A stretch of DNA of 64,000 nt from Egicoccus sp035462025 (GCA_035462025.1 DATHUR010000089.1:1-64000); one strand, 5' to 3'; shown: positions 43,306 through 52,236, numbered from the stretch's first letter. A program made the numbers and translations. Notes: a model not told the origin generated them from the letters alone.

Positions 43306-43950
43306 GTGTTCGACCTGACCATCTCCCTCGACGTCGCCGGCCGCAGCGCGATGGTCATCGGTGGCGGGCGCGAGGCCGAGGCGCGCGTCGACGCGCTCGA
43401 CCGCGCGGGTGCCGAGGTCGAGGTCGTCACGCCGTCACCGTCGCCCCGACTCGACGAGGCGGCCCGCAACGGCCGCATACGACTGCATCGGCGCCGGTGG
43501 CGACCCGGCGACCTGGCGGGCGTGTTCGTCGGCTTCAACACCCGCGAGGACGACACACCGGTCGCCGAGATCTGGGCCGAGTCGCGCACCCACCACGTGC
43601 TGTTCTCGACCCTCGACGACAAGCCGCGCTGCGACTTCGCGACCCCGGCGGTCCTGCGGCGCGGGGACCTGGCGGTGACCGTCGCAACGGCCGGCCGCGC
43701 CCCCGCGCTGGCGAAGCGGCTGCGCCAACACCTCGCGGAGCTGATCGGTGTCGAGTACGCCGGGCTGGTCGACGTGCTCGATGCCGCCCGACGCGAGGTC
43801 CTGCCCCGCGAGGTGGCCTTCGACGCGTGGGCACGCAAGTGGTCCGACGCGCTCACCGACCTCGACGGCCTGGCCACGCTCGTTCGCGACGGACGGGCCG
43901 ACGAGGCCCGCACCCGGGTCGTCGCCGCGGTCGGGATGGGCGGACGATGA
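43306..43950 (+). CDS. Precorrin-2 dehydrogenase/sirohydrochlorin ferrochelatase (siroheme synthase N-terminal half)
   Basis: A 214-residue enzyme resembling the N-terminal domain of CysG. It oxidises precorrin-2 to sirohydrochlorin and may insert iron. Visible: an NAD-binding start (AMVIGGGREAEARVDALDRAG), VEVVTPSPSPRL and the RCDFATPAVLRRGDLAVTVATAGRAPALAKRLR segment. It is a separate gene from the methyltransferase, as in many actinobacteria. The GTG at 43306 follows GGAG; its stop overlaps the next start (ATGA). Confidence 0.88.
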   Translation: MFDLTISLDVAGRSAMVIGGGREAEARVDALDRAGAEVEVVTPSPSPRLDEAARNGRIRLHRRRWRPGDLAGVFVGFNTREDDTPVAEIWAESRTHHVLFSTLDDKPRCDFATPAVLRRGDLAVTVATAGRAPALAKRLRQHLAELIGVEYAGLVDVLDAARREVLPREVAFDAWARKWSDALTDLDGLATLVRDGRADEARTRVVAAVGMGGR

Positions 43951-44789
43951 CGTTCGACCTGCCCGCCGCTACCCCGGGCACGGTGCATCTGGTCGGTTCC
44001 GGACCCGGCGATCCCGGGCTGCTGACGCTGCGCGCCGTGCGGTTGCTGCAGACCTGCGACCTCGTCGCCTACGACCGGCTGGCGCCACCCGAGGCACTCG
44101 CGCTGGTGCCGCCAGGCGCCGAACGGATCGCGGTCGGCAAGGCCGACCCGGCGCAACCCTGCCGGCAGGACCGTCCCGGGGAGACGCGGGGCCGGGACGG
44201 ATGGGCACAGGACGAGATCTCGACCCTGCTGGTCCTGGCCGCCCGCGAGGGCAGGGCCGTGGTGCGCCTCAAGGGCGGCGACCCGTTCGTGTTCGGCCGC
44301 GGCGGCGAGGAAGCCATCCGCTGCCACGAGGCCGGCGTCCCGGTCGAGGTGGTCGCCGGGGTCACCAGCGCCGTGGCCGCTCCGGGCGCGGCCGGTATCC
44401 CGGTCACCCATCGCGGCGTCGCGCCGGCCGTCGCCTTCGTCACCGGCCACGAGGACCCGACGAAACCCGAGAGCCAGCTGGACTGGCCGGCCCTGGCCGC
44501 GTTCCCCGGCACCCTGGTGTTCCTGATGGGGATGCGTTCCCTGCCCGTCATCTGCCGCAACCTGCGCCGGCACGGACGGCGCGGCGACACGCCCCTCGCC
44601 GTGGTCTGCTGGGGCACGACCGACCGTCAGCGCGAACTCGTCAGCGATCTCGCGCACGCGACCGACGCGGTCGCCGCCGCCGGCATCGGCTCGCCCGCCA
44701 CGATCGTCGTGGGCGATGTCGTCGCACTCCGCGAGCGCCTGGGGCGCCGGGCCGCCGTTGCGCCGGCAGCCACCTTCGTCGCGAACTAG
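43947..44789 (+). CDS. Uroporphyrinogen-III C-methyltransferase (SUMT)
   Basis: A 280-residue S-adenosylmethionine-dependent methyltransferase forming precorrin-2 for siroheme. Family motifs: VHLVGSGPGDPGLLTLRA near the start, VVRLKGGDPFVFGRGGEE, and AGIPVTHRG followed by AFVTGHED. The ATG overlaps the precorrin-2 dehydrogenase stop. It closes the first half of the sulfur cluster; a strong hairpin follows at 44885. Confidence 0.93.
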   Translation: MTFDLPAATPGTVHLVGSGPGDPGLLTLRAVRLLQTCDLVAYDRLAPPEALALVPPGAERIAVGKADPAQPCRQDRPGETRGRDGWAQDEISTLLVLAAREGRAVVRLKGGDPFVFGRGGEEAIRCHEAGVPVEVVAGVTSAVAAPGAAGIPVTHRGVAPAVAFVTGHEDPTKPESQLDWPALAAFPGTLVFLMGMRSLPVICRNLRRHGRRGDTPLAVVCWGTTDRQRELVSDLAHATDAVAAAGIGSPATIVVGDVVALRERLGRRAAVAPAATFVAN

Positions 44790-44790
44790 T

Positions 44791-44838
44791 CCACGAAAAT
44801 AGCCCGCCGGAATCTGGCGAAACCCGGGTGTTTCGTGG
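44791..44838. other. Long-loop inverted repeat after the siroheme methyltransferase gene
   Basis: CCACGAAA (44791-44798) pairs perfectly with TTTCGTGG (44831-44838) around 32 bases that themselves contain short complementary runs. It starts just after the stop at 44789 and precedes the terminator at 44885. It may be an RNA structure or a coincidence. Confidence 0.35.
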
Positions 44839-44884
44839 TCAACTAGCGCAGCGGTTGGCGCGAACATTCGCACCCTCCGTGACC

Positions 44885-44923
44885 AAGAGCCCCCGACGGT
44901 CCCCCCGTCTGTCGGGGGCTCTT
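44885..44923 (+). terminator. Strong terminator hairpin inside the sulfur cluster
   Basis: AAGAGCCCCCGAC pairs perfectly with GTCGGGGGCTCTT over a 13-base loop, followed by CCCATTG. It separates the sulfite reductase-SUMT operon from cysD, which therefore needs its own promoter in 44924-45064. Confidence 0.8.
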
Positions 44924-45064
44924 CCCATTGTCGCGCGATCGCTTTCGCGTCGGATCGGCATCAGGGTTCGCACTGAACCCACCGTGCCGGGTGCCGGGTT
45001 CGGACATGGCTGCTTAGCGTCGTGCCAACCAGCCATCTTCGAAATCGACACGGGGCCGACACAC

Positions 45065-46009
45065 ATGACCAGCACGCTCGCCACCGCGCCCGCGCAACCG
45101 CGCCCCGCGCCCGACGGGACGCACCTGCAGCAACTCGAAGCCGAGGCCATCCACGTCATGCGCGAGGTGGTCGCACAGTGCGAGCGGCCGGTGATGCTCT
45201 ACAGCATCGGCAAGGACTCGTCGGTGATGCTGCACCTGGCCCGCAAGGCGTTCGCGCCGGGTCCGCTGCCGTTTCCGCTGCTGCACGTCGACACGACCTG
45301 GAAGTTCCGGGAGATGATCGCGTTCCGGGACACGACGGCGGCCGCACTCGGCCTCGACCTGCGGGTGCACACCAACCCCGATGGCGTGGAGCAGGGCATC
45401 AACCCGTTCGACCACGGCTCGCGCGGCTACACCGACGTGATGAAGACCCAGGCGCTCAAGCAGGCGCTCGACGCCGGCCGCTACGACGGCATCTTCGGTG
45501 GCGCCCGCCGCGACGAGGAGCGCTCACGCGCGAAGGAGCGCGTGTTCAGCTTCCGCGACAAGCACCATCGCTGGGATCCACGCAACCAGCGGCCCGAGTT
45601 GTGGCGGCTGTACAACGGCCGGGTCGCCCCGGGCGAGTCGGTGCGGGTGTTCCCGCTGTCGAACTGGACCGAACTCGACATCTGGCAGTACGTCTGGCTC
45701 GAGGGCATCCCGATCGTGCCGCTGTACTACGCCGCGCCGCGTCCGGTCGTCGAGCGCGACGGGACGCTGATCATGGTCGACGACGACCGCTTCCGCTTCC
45801 TGCCCGGCGAGGCGCCGCAGGAGCGCTGGGTGCGGTTCCGCACGCTCGGCTGCTATCCGCTGTCGGGTGCCGTCGAGTCCCGGGCCACCACGCTGCCGGG
45901 GATCATCCAGGAGATGCTGCTCGCCACGCGCAGCGAACGCGAGGGCCGGGTCATCGACCACGACCGGTCCGGCTCGATGGAGGACAAGAAGCGCGAGGGC
46001 TACTTCTGA
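45065..46009 (+). CDS. cysD: Sulfate adenylyltransferase subunit 2
   Basis: A 314-residue ATP-pyrophosphatase-fold enzyme that adenylates sulfate to APS, driven by GTP hydrolysis in CysN. Motifs: LYSIGKDSSVMLHLARKAF (P-loop), LLHVDTTWKFREMI, FGGARRDEERSRAKERVFSFRD and the C-terminal GSMEDKKREGYF tail. Length is standard. The gene lies 52 bases before cysNC. Confidence 0.96.
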   Translation: MTSTLATAPAQPRPAPDGTHLQQLEAEAIHVMREVVAQCERPVMLYSIGKDSSVMLHLARKAFAPGPLPFPLLHVDTTWKFREMIAFRDTTAAALGLDLRVHTNPDGVEQGINPFDHGSRGYTDVMKTQALKQALDAGRYDGIFGGARRDEERSRAKERVFSFRDKHHRWDPRNQRPELWRLYNGRVAPGESVRVFPLSNWTELDIWQYVWLEGIPIVPLYYAAPRPVVERDGTLIMVDDDRFRFLPGEAPQERWVRFRTLGCYPLSGAVESRATTLPGIIQEMLLATRSEREGRVIDHDRSGSMEDKKREGYF

Positions 46010-46061
46010 TGTCGCACCCACAGGAGCGCAACTCGATCCGGCTTCCCGGAGGACGCAACTG

Positions 46062-47987
46062 ATGGCCGCGCACCAGTCGGCGTTGATCGCGAACGACATC
46101 GAGGCCTACCTCGCCGAGCACGAGCGCAAGGGCCTGCTGCGACTGCTCACCTGCGGCTCGGTCGACGACGGCAAGTCGACCCTGATCGGCCGGCTGCTGC
46201 ACGACGCCGGGATGATCTACGCCGACCATCTCGCCGCACTCGAGTCGGACTCCGCGTCGGTCGGCACCACGGGTGACCGTCCCGACCTCGCCCTGCTCAT
46301 GGACGGGCTGCAGGCCGAGCGCGAGCAGGGCATCACGATCGACGTCGCCTACCGCTATTTCTCGACGGCGCGGCGCAAGTTCGTGATCGCCGACACGCCC
46401 GGTCACGTGCAGTACACCCGCAACATGGTGACGGGAGCCTCGACCGCGGAGCTGGCCATCATCCTGGTCGACGCCCGCCACGGCATCGTCGAGCAGACCC
46501 GACGCCACCGCTTCATCGCCTCGCTGCTCGGTATCCGCCGGATCGTGGTCGCGGTCAACAAGATGGACCTCGTCGGCTACGCACACGAACGGTTCGCGGC
46601 GATCCGTGCCGAGTACGAGCGGTTCGCGGCCGGCCTCGACCCGGCCGAGACCTACGTCATCCCGATCTGCGCGCTCGAGGGCGACAACGTGGTGGCGGGT
46701 TCGACCCGCATGCCGTGGTTCGACGTCCCGCCGCTGCTCGAACACCTCGAGACGGTCGACGTCGCCGCGGACGCCGATCTGTCACGGCTGCGCTTCCCGG
46801 TCCAGCTCGTGACCCGCCCCGACCGCAGCTTCCGCGGTTTCGCCGGCACGGTCGCCGCCGGTCTGCTGCGCCCCGGGCAGGAGGTGCTCGCCCTGCCGTC
46901 CGGCGTCCGTTCACGGGTGGCGCGGATCGTCACCTACGACGGCGATCTCGAGGTCGCCGGACCGGGCCGGGCCGTGACCGTCACCCTGACCGACGAGATC
47001 GACGTCTCCCGCGGCGACCTGCTCGTCGATCCCGTCGAGCCCCCGCAGCGCGCGCACGACCTCGATGCCGACGTGGTCTGGCTGACCGGCGAGTCCGCGC
47101 GGGTCGGCCGCCAGTACCTGCTGCACTCGGTCAACGGCCCGTCGAACGCAACCGTGGCCGCGATCCACCATCGTGTCGACGTCAACACGCGTCGTCGCGA
47201 ACCGGCCGACGAGCTCGCCGTCAACGACATCGCCCGGGTCACGCTGCGGTGCGACCGTGAACTGGCGTTCGACACCTACGCGGTCAACCGCACCACGGGC
47301 TCGTTCGTGCTCATCGACCGTCTCACCAACGCCACCGTCGCGGCCGGCATGATCGCCGGTGTCGCGTCGGGCTGGGAGCGGGTACCGCCGGCCGGCCTGG
47401 CGCAGCAGGATTCGCCCATCACCGCACCGGAACGGGCGGCACGCCTGCGTCAGCAGCCGGCGACCGTGTTGATCACGGGCATGACCGGGGCCGGCAAGTC
47501 CACAATCGCCGCCGCGCTCGAACGGCGGCTGTTCGACCGCGGCGCGACCGCGGTGCGCCTCGACGGCCAGAACCTGCGCCTCGGTATCAGCCGCGACCTC
47601 GGGTTCGCCCCCGAGGACCGCTCGGAGAACCTGCGTCGCGCCGCCGAGATCGCCGCGCTCATGGCCCGTCACGGCCTGATCACGATCGTCGCGGTGCAGG
47701 CTCCCGAGGCTGCGGTCCGCGAGCGTGTCCGCGACCTGCTCGGCGAGCAGCACTTCCTGGAGGTCCATGTCGACGCCGACGAGCAGACACGGCGTGCCCG
47801 CGACCCGCGCGGGTTGTACGCCGCCGCCGACCGTGGCGAACTTTCGCACCTGCCCGGGGTGACCAGCCGGTTCGACACCCCCGTCCGGCCCGACCTCCAC
47901 CTCGACACGGGCGCGCTCGGCATCGCGGCCTGCGTCGAGCGCATCATCGACGAACTCGACGCCCGCGGACTGCTGGCGGGCGGGTGA
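46062..47987 (+). CDS. cysNC: Bifunctional sulfate adenylyltransferase subunit 1/APS kinase
   Basis: A 641-residue fusion. The N-terminal GTPase (CysN) shows CGSVDDGKSTLIGRLL, REQGITIDVAYRYF, ADTPGHVQYTRNM and the VNKMDLVGY motif. The C-terminal APS kinase begins near residue 470 with TGMTGAGKSTIAAAL and VRLDGQNLRLGISRDLGF. It activates sulfate with CysD and then phosphorylates APS to PAPS. GGAGGA lies about 10 bases before the ATG. A second APS kinase is encoded at 39393. Confidence 0.95.
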   Translation: MAAHQSALIANDIEAYLAEHERKGLLRLLTCGSVDDGKSTLIGRLLHDAGMIYADHLAALESDSASVGTTGDRPDLALLMDGLQAEREQGITIDVAYRYFSTARRKFVIADTPGHVQYTRNMVTGASTAELAIILVDARHGIVEQTRRHRFIASLLGIRRIVVAVNKMDLVGYAHERFAAIRAEYERFAAGLDPAETYVIPICALEGDNVVAGSTRMPWFDVPPLLEHLETVDVAADADLSRLRFPVQLVTRPDRSFRGFAGTVAAGLLRPGQEVLALPSGVRSRVARIVTYDGDLEVAGPGRAVTVTLTDEIDVSRGDLLVDPVEPPQRAHDLDADVVWLTGESARVGRQYLLHSVNGPSNATVAAIHHRVDVNTRRREPADELAVNDIARVTLRCDRELAFDTYAVNRTTGSFVLIDRLTNATVAAGMIAGVASGWERVPPAGLAQQDSPITAPERAARLRQQPATVLITGMTGAGKSTIAAALERRLFDRGATAVRLDGQNLRLGISRDLGFAPEDRSENLRRAAEIAALMARHGLITIVAVQAPEAAVRERVRDLLGEQHFLEVHVDADEQTRRARDPRGLYAAADRGELSHLPGVTSRFDTPVRPDLHLDTGALGIAACVERIIDELDARGLLAGG

Positions 47988-49231
47988 GCGGCGCGAGCGC
48001 GTGGATCGCCGCCGGGATCGTGCTGGTGCTCGTCGTGGCCCTCGCGACCGAGACCGCGCGGCCGCCGGCCGCGATGCTCGGCGCGCTGGTCGCCTGCGTG
48101 CTGACCGGCGTGCTCCCGGTCGACCGCGCGTTCGTCGGTTTCGCCAACCCGGCCACGATCGCGGTCGCCGGGCTGTTCGTGGTGGCCCGGGCCATGCGCG
48201 AGCGGGGCGGCGTCGACGCCGCACTCGCGCGGGTGCTCGGCAACGGAACCGGCGGGGCACCCCGGGCCCTGGCCCGCTTCGTGCCCCCGGTCATCCTGCT
48301 CTCGGGCGTGGTCAACAACACGCCACTCGTCGCGGCAGGCGCGCCGGCCGTCCGTGGTTGGGCCGACGACCACGGGGTCGCCGCCAGCCACCTGTTGATG
48401 CCGCTGTCCTTCGCGGCGATCCTGGGTGGCAGCCTGACGCTGATCGGAACGGCGCCGAACCTGGTCGTGGCCGGTCTGCTGAGCGCGTCGGGCGAACCCT
48501 CGCTCGGGTTCTTCACGTTCACCCCGGCTGCACTGCCACTCGCCGTGACAGGAGGCACCGCCCTGGTGCTCCTGGCGCCGCGCCTGCTCCCCGAGCGCCT
48601 CGCACAGCCCGATCCGGTCGCGCCGGAGGCCGCGTCCGGTCACCCCGGGTACCGAGCGCTGACCCTGGCGACCTTCGCCGGCATGGTGGTGGCGGCGGCG
48701 AGCGGGGTCGTGCCCGTGGCGACGGCCGTCCTCGGTGCCTGCGCCGTACTGGTGCTGAGCCGGACGATCCCGTTCGCGCGTGCCGTGGAGGCCATCGACC
48801 TCGACATCGTGCTGGTGGTGGCCGCCGCCATCGGCCTCGGCGAGGCCGTGACCGCCTCGGGGCTCGGCGGCGCCTTCGCCGGCCGTGCCGCCGCGCTCGC
48901 CGCGACGACCGGGCCGGTGCTCGCCCTGGCCGTGGTGGTGCTGGCGACGCTTGCACTCACCGAGGTCGTCACCAACGTCGCGGCGGCGGCGCTGATGCTG
49001 CCGGTTGCCGTCGACGTGGCCGCGCGGGTCGGGGTGCCAGCCACCGGCTACGCGGTCGCGGTCGCGGTCGCCGCGTCCTCGTCGTTCCTCACGCCGGTCG
49101 GCTACCAGACCAACACGATCGTGTACGGGTTGGGGGGCTACCGGTTCGGCGACTACTGGCGCCTCGGCCTGCCGATGGCCGCATTGAGCCTGACCACGAT
49201 CCTGCTGGTCGTGCCGCGGGTCTGGGGCTGA
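47984..49231 (+). CDS. SLC13/ArsB-NhaD-superfamily permease, probable sulfate transporter
   Basis: A 415-residue membrane protein with about eleven hydrophobic helices. The family signatures are VVNNTPLVAA and SLTLIGTAPNLVVAGL in the first half, and NVAAAALMLPVAV plus SSFLTPVGYQTNTIVYG in the second, forming the paired substrate sites of the divalent-anion/Na+ symporters. It lacks the central TrkA-C (RCK) domains of many bacterial relatives, so it is shorter. Its GTG overlaps the cysNC stop, making sulfate the likely substrate (inference). Confidence 0.85.
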   Translation: MSGASAWIAAGIVLVLVVALATETARPPAAMLGALVACVLTGVLPVDRAFVGFANPATIAVAGLFVVARAMRERGGVDAALARVLGNGTGGAPRALARFVPPVILLSGVVNNTPLVAAGAPAVRGWADDHGVAASHLLMPLSFAAILGGSLTLIGTAPNLVVAGLLSASGEPSLGFFTFTPAALPLAVTGGTALVLLAPRLLPERLAQPDPVAPEAASGHPGYRALTLATFAGMVVAAASGVVPVATAVLGACAVLVLSRTIPFARAVEAIDLDIVLVVAAAIGLGEAVTASGLGGAFAGRAAALAATTGPVLALAVVVLATLALTEVVTNVAAAALMLPVAVDVAARVGVPATGYAVAVAVAASSSFLTPVGYQTNTIVYGLGGYRFGDYWRLGLPMAALSLTTILLVVPRVWG

Positions 49232-49412
49232 TCGACGAGGGCGGCAAGCGCACGTGTGCGGCCCGACACCGACCGTTTTCGCGCAGAAACCGGGACGTAC
49301 ATGAACGGTCGCACGATCTTAACGGTAACGCTGCGTGGCGAGCCGGTACGCTGGGTAAGTTCCCGTTGCACGACGCGTCCTCGCGTTCGGGGGCAACGAC
49401 AAGGAGTACGCG

Positions 49413-49781
49413 ATGGAACGCAACCACGGACACGGTGTCAGGCGCTGGCGCGCCCTCGTCGTCGTCGCGGCGCTCGTCGGCAGCATGCTCGGTGGGGTCG
49501 GGCCTGCCTCGGCAGACGAACTCGTCGCCGCACCGGGCATCAGCTGGACGTCCGCTACCTCGATCGACCTTCCCGAGGTCGCTGCCCGGGGCATCAGCTG
49601 GACCGCCGCACGCGGCATCAGCTGGACCTCGGCCGCACGCGGCATCAGCTGGACGTCGGGGATCAGCTGGACGGCCCAGAGCATCCGCTGGACCCAGGGC
49701 ATCAGCTGGACCGCAGGGATCAGCTGGACCTCGGCCGCACGCGGCATCAGCTGGACGGCGCGCGGCATCAGCTGGACCTGA
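49413..49781 (+). CDS. Secreted GISWT-repeat protein
   Basis: A 122-residue protein with a clear signal peptide (RRWRALVVVAALVGSMLGGVG, cleavage after Ala34 at PASA). The mature 88 residues are nearly all repeats: nine exact GISWT pentapeptides at 42-46, 60-64, 68-72, 77-81, 83-87, 96-100, 102-106, 111-115 and 118-122, plus one SIRWT at 90-94. Linkers are Ala/Arg/Ser, and the chain ends in GISWT. There is no cysteine. AAGGAG precedes the ATG. I know no function. Trp-containing short repeats occur, as I recall, at the C-terminus of some actinobacterial subtilases, but no protease domain is here. Confidence 0.8.
   Translation: MERNHGHGVRRWRALVVVAALVGSMLGGVGPASADELVAAPGISWTSATSIDLPEVAARGISWTAARGISWTSAARGISWTSGISWTAQSIRWTQGISWTAGISWTSAARGISWTARGISWT
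49536..49778 (+). repeat. DNA repeat units encoding GISWT
   Basis: The core GGCATCAGCTGGAC recurs with spacers of 4-40 bases, with GGGATCAGCTGGAC variants. Third-position variation (GGC/GGG, ACG/ACC) shows that the peptide, more than the DNA, has been kept. Confidence 0.85.
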
Positions 49782-49924
49782 GGCGACCAACGACCTTCCA
49801 GCGGGCCGGCCACTCCGACGGGGTGCGCCGGTCCGTTCGCGTCTGAGCCGTCGATAGCACGAACAGGGGTAGCAGTATCAGCGCCAGGGTCGACCGCTAC
49901 GTCGCCTTCTGGGTCTTCCTGGGG

Positions 49925-51673
49925 GTGGCGGCCCTGGGCGCCATCGTCGTGCTCACCGGTACCACGGCGCCGCGGTTCGTCCCGCTCATGGCGTTGGTCC
50001 TGGGGGTCGCGGTAGCCGAACGCATCGAACTGCGCTTCACGTTCGAGCACTCCCACATCGCGATCACCCTGGTCGAGGTGGCGCTCACGGCGGGGCTGCT
50101 GCTGGTCGAGCCGACCGAGGCGGTCGTCGGCGCCGGCCTGGGCATGATGTTGGGCCAGGTGTCCCGGGTCCCCGACCTGGCCAAGGTGAGCTTCAACACC
50201 GGTCAGGCCATGGTCGGCACCACGCTGGCCACGTTGATCGTGCATCACGGTCCGGATTTCGGTCCGACCATCAACGACCGGGCCGTGCTGCTCGCACTCG
50301 TTGGGATGGGGTTCTACGTCGCCGTCAACACGCTCGCCATCCTCGGCCTGCTCACGATCGCGGAACGTGACGCCAGGGCCGGGCTGGTACAGCAACTGCC
50401 CCTGTCGGCCAGCTTCTCGCTCGGCACGTCCGCCATCGGCGTGGTCATGGCCGCGCTGCTGGTCCTGCAGCCGGCACTGGCTCCGTTCATCCTCGTGCCG
50501 GCGGGGGCGGTGTACCTCGCGGCCCGGGGGGCGCGCCGCAACGCCGATCTGCTCGAACGGGTCCGCACCGACCGTGACCGGCTGACCCGCGTCGTCGACG
50601 GCACGATCGACGGCATCATCCTGCTCGACCGCGACGGCACGATCCAGGTCTGGAACGCGGCGATGGAGGAGATGACCGGCCTGGCCGCCGAACGCGTGGT
50701 GTCGCGTCCGGTCGACCGCGTCCTGACCGAGTCCCTCCGCGAAGGGGACACACCGGTCGCGGGCCGGTGGCTGATCGACAGCGCCCACCAGGGAGCACAA
50801 CACCGCGCCCTCGATGCCCGTCTGCGGCACGTCGATGGTCGGGCGCACGAGGTCCGCGAGAACCACTCGCTGCTGTTCGACGACCGTGGTCGCTGTATCG
50901 GTGACGTCGTCGTGGTGCGCGACGTCACCAAGCAGCGCGAGCTCGATCGGCTCCGCGGCGACTTCGTCGCCCGCGTGTCGCACGAGTTGCGTACGCCCCT
51001 GACGCCGATCCGTGGCTTCGCGTCGGTCCTGCTCCGCAAGGGCGATCAACTCGACCCCGCCAGCCGCCAGGAGGCCCTCGAACGGATCGTCGAGCGCTCC
51101 GACCATCTCGCGGCGGTCGTCGAGGACCTGCTGCTGGTGACCCGACTCGACCAGCAGGAACTCGACGACCTCGTGCATGCGGTGCCCACCGACCTCGCGC
51201 CATTGATCGAGCGAACCCTCGCGCCCTTCGTCGAGCGCGAACGGAACCGCACGATCGCCTTTTCGGCGTCGCCCGGCACCGGCGACGCGCTCGCCGACCC
51301 CGAGCGCACCCGCCAGATCATCAGTGCACTGCTCGACAACGCGTGCCGCTATTCACCCGAGGATGCACCTGTCGAGGTCACGCTCGAGCAGTCGGGCGAC
51401 GACATCTGTGTCCGCGTCATCGACTCGGGTCCGGGCATCCCGCGTGCGCATCATGAGACCGTCTTCGAGCAGTTCCATCGTCTCGAGGATCCGCTGACGA
51501 TGCGTACCGGCGGGGTCGGGCTGGGGCTGTTCATCGGCCGTCGACTCGCCCACGCCATGCATGGAAGCCTCGAACTCGCCGAGGTGACCGGCGCCACCGG
51601 AAGCTGTTTCGTCCTGCGGCTTCCGAGCGCAATTCCGGCGCAAGGAACCATGCGTCGCGATCTGATCGGCTGA
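49925..51673 (+). CDS. Orphan membrane PAS-type sensor histidine kinase
   Basis: At least 582 residues. The N-terminal half has about seven to eight hydrophobic helices (MASE-like sensor), then a PAS-like domain (DGTIDGIILLDRDGTIQVWN; GDVVVVRDVTKQRELD), a HisKA site (VSHELRTPL, His353) and a HATPase_c domain (LLDNACRYSPEDAP; DSGPGIP; GVGLGLFIGR). The GTG at 49925 is the first standard start, but the coding-like sequence RVDRYVAFWVFLG, part of the first helix, lies upstream of it. An in-frame ATC at 49877 has AGGGG 7 bases before it, so translation may begin there. No response regulator is adjacent; the GISWT gene lies just upstream. Confidence 0.85.
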   Translation: MAALGAIVVLTGTTAPRFVPLMALVLGVAVAERIELRFTFEHSHIAITLVEVALTAGLLLVEPTEAVVGAGLGMMLGQVSRVPDLAKVSFNTGQAMVGTTLATLIVHHGPDFGPTINDRAVLLALVGMGFYVAVNTLAILGLLTIAERDARAGLVQQLPLSASFSLGTSAIGVVMAALLVLQPALAPFILVPAGAVYLAARGARRNADLLERVRTDRDRLTRVVDGTIDGIILLDRDGTIQVWNAAMEEMTGLAAERVVSRPVDRVLTESLREGDTPVAGRWLIDSAHQGAQHRALDARLRHVDGRAHEVRENHSLLFDDRGRCIGDVVVVRDVTKQRELDRLRGDFVARVSHELRTPLTPIRGFASVLLRKGDQLDPASRQEALERIVERSDHLAAVVEDLLLVTRLDQQELDDLVHAVPTDLAPLIERTLAPFVERERNRTIAFSASPGTGDALADPERTRQIISALLDNACRYSPEDAPVEVTLEQSGDDICVRVIDSGPGIPRAHHETVFEQFHRLEDPLTMRTGGVGLGLFIGRRLAHAMHGSLELAEVTGATGSCFVLRLPSAIPAQGTMRRDLIG

Positions 51674-51777
51674 AATGGATCCCGTGCTATCGTCGCGCGT
51701 GCGGTCGTAGGAATGGGGTCGGACCCACGGTCGTCGGGGCAGTAGTTTCCATCACAACCGCCGACAAGGACGCGTTC

Positions 51778-52191
51778 ATGGCACGCAAGATGAGTGATGA
51801 CCACAAGGCCGCACTCGCCAAGGGCCGGGCACAGGGTCGCGCCGTACGCGATTACCTCGCCGCGCTGGAACAGGACCGCAAGCCGGGCCGTCGTATGGAT
51901 GCCGACACCGTCAAAGCCCGCATCGACGAGGTCCAGGGAAAGATCGATTCCGAACCCAACCCCGCCAAGCGGGTCGACCTGATCCAGCGGCGCCTCGACC
52001 TCGAGGAACGACTGGTCGGCATGGCCGACGACGTCGACCTCGAAGCACTCGAGAAGGAGTTCGTCGCGGCAGCGGCCGACTACTCCGAGCGCAAGGGCAT
52101 CACCTACACGGCCTGGCGCGAGGCCGGCGTCCCGGCCAACGTCCTCAAGGAGGCCGGCATCCGGCGCACGCGCCGCACGTCGACCGCCTAG
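51778..52191 (+). CDS. Small basic helical protein, probably conserved
   Basis: A 137-residue Lys/Arg/Glu-rich cytosolic protein starting MARKMSDDHKAALAKGRAQG, with a long helical coiled-coil-like middle (VKARIDEVQGKIDSEPNPAK; LIQRRLDLEERLVGM) and a conserved-looking end (GITYTAWREAGVPANVLKEA) before an Arg/Thr tail. I think similar proteins occur in other actinobacteria without known function. The basic charge suggests nucleic-acid binding; that is inference. AAGGA precedes the ATG. Confidence 0.7.
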   Translation: MARKMSDDHKAALAKGRAQGRAVRDYLAALEQDRKPGRRMDADTVKARIDEVQGKIDSEPNPAKRVDLIQRRLDLEERLVGMADDVDLEALEKEFVAAAADYSERKGITYTAWREAGVPANVLKEAGIRRTRRTSTA

Positions 52192-52236
52192 AGCAGGCCG
52201 CCGTCGCCGACGGGCGGGACACGTCCCGCCCGTCGC

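Noticed and set aside
44840..44885. tRNA-like sequence with a GCGCAGCGGTTGGCGC motif
   Set aside because: Only a D-arm-like segment is present; no anticodon arm, T-arm (GGTTCGAA) or acceptor pairing follows.
49536..49778. Repeat array considered as CRISPR
   Set aside because: Units are 14-15 bases with very short, uneven spacers, lie in frame in a gene with a signal peptide, and no cas gene is present.
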